Shown here: positions 63,667 through 64,000 of the stretch, in pieces
Layout: every line of letters begins with the position of its first letter
Numbering within the stretch: position 1 is the stretch's first letter
DNA from: Trichobilharzia regenti
Lineage: Eukaryota; Platyhelminthes; Trematoda; Strigeidida; Schistosomatidae
Direction: 5' to 3'
Assembly (NCBI GenBank): GCA_944472135.2
Contig: OX235262.1
Span: forward strand, 165,353,509 to 165,417,508
Length of the DNA: 64,000 nt
The notes under the pieces: model-generated
The model's database searches: none
What the model saw: the letters and a program-made list of their open reading frames with translations, nothing else
Told to the model about the DNA's origin: nothing
Translations under genes and position numbers: made by a program

Positions 63667-64000
63667 TTAATTTTCATCAATATACTTCCATGCTTTTGAA
63701 TTTATACTAGGCTTCCTCAATGTTTTATCAGAATAATCTTGCGTTATTTCATTCGGACCGATTGAATTAGCATTGACCATTGAAAGCGAGTTTATACATC
63801 GTTCTGATCTATCATTGTCGTATACAGCAGAGTGTTGTCCATCATGATTTAAATGTGCAGCATTATCACTACTACTATCAGCACTTTGTCTACGCCATGC
63901 ACCGACTAATACAACATCCTTGTCTGGATTCGCTGTTAAGCATAAATGTTCAGGACTGGCAGATCGTAAATTAAATCCACAATCACACGGATCATTATCA
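63667..64000 (-). CDS. 3'-terminal exon of an unidentified host gene, partial
   Basis: Minus strand, entering from beyond the window: 110 codons without a stop to a TAA at 63669-63667. The peptide begins DNDPCDCGFNLRSASPEHLC and later has PDKDVVLVGAWRRQSADSSS, SLSMVNANSIGPNEITQDYS and ends KAWKYIDEN. It is hydrophilic, Ser/Asn/Asp-rich, with no membrane segment, so it looks like the C-terminal tail of a larger protein. I recognise no domain. It is called coding because the frame is long for this AT content, composition is protein-like rather than repeat-derived, and it matches none of the repeat families in the window. A start cannot be given because the 5' side is outside. It could in principle be one long terminal exon or end at a splice acceptor beyond 64000. 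Confidence 0.65.
   Translation of the reverse strand, partial: DNDPCDCGFNLRSASPEHLCLTANPDKDVVLVGAWRRQSADSSSDNAAHLNHDGQHSAVYDNDRSERCINSLSMVNANSIGPNEITQDYSDKTLRKPSINSKAWKYIDEN

Noticed and set aside
1..64000. CRISPR array, bacterial operon, rRNA or phage-like content
   Set aside because: No regularly spaced direct repeats, no ribosome-binding-site-led gene strings and no rRNA-like blocks. All repeats are dispersed and retroelement- or transposon-like.

Overview
This window is AT-rich, repeat-saturated animal DNA. It most likely comes from a blood fluke (Schistosoma) or a close digenean relative. The identification rests on combined signs: Smα-like SINEs carrying a hammerhead ribozyme, several tRNA-derived SINE families, RTE- and CR1-type LINE fragments, Penelope-like elements (PLEs) with GIY-YIG domains, and a Merlin (IS1016-type) DNA transposon. 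I cannot name the species from the sequence alone. There are no bacterial-type operons, CRISPR arrays, rRNA genes or canonical tRNA genes.

The only convincing host-type coding sequence is a 3'-terminal exon at the right edge (minus strand, 63667-64000). It reads open for 110 codons to a TAA, with a plausible 3' UTR to its left. Almost everything else is intergenic or intronic DNA built from interspersed repeats, many inserted into one another.

Layout. 0-8 kb: a CR1-type reverse transcriptase relic, a T2 SINE, two decayed RTE-A 3' ends, a T1 SINE, an Smα/inverted-arm cluster, another RTE-A end, an LTR-type Gag relic and a PLE relic. 8.6-17.8 kb: a long RTE-B LINE relic, hammerhead SINEs of a second family (called H2 here), a CR1-type 3' end and tRNA-SINEs. 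18-24.1 kb: PLE sequence with inverted arms, a young 5'-truncated RTE-A copy inserted in an Smα SINE with a 12-bp target duplication, more PLE and Smα pieces, and a PLE-type inverted repeat with a hammerhead motif in each arm. 24.6-36.8 kb: SINEs of five families and PLE fragments in otherwise featureless DNA. 36.9-38.8 kb: a Merlin transposon with a 9-bp target duplication inside an RTE-A copy. 39-40.8 kb: a second PLE type with inverted arms and H2 SINEs. 41.5-56.1 kb: many RTE-A 3' ends, some nested, and the best-preserved Smα hammerhead (about 45.0 kb). 57-62.8 kb: a PLE-derived palindrome, T1/T2/H2 SINEs and a CR1-type 3' end. 63-64 kb: the host gene's 3' end.

Family labels used below are mine. 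RTE-A: multi-copy RTE-like LINE with an (ATT)n tail. RTE-B: a second RTE-like LINE. Smα-like: SINE with hammerhead, stem III TGCGCA. H2: a second tRNA-headed SINE with a hammerhead-like tail, stem III CAGCTG. T1, T2, T3: other tRNA-derived SINEs. Family calls come from reading motifs by eye, not from a database search, and repeat boundaries are good to roughly 5-30 bases unless a target duplication fixes them.
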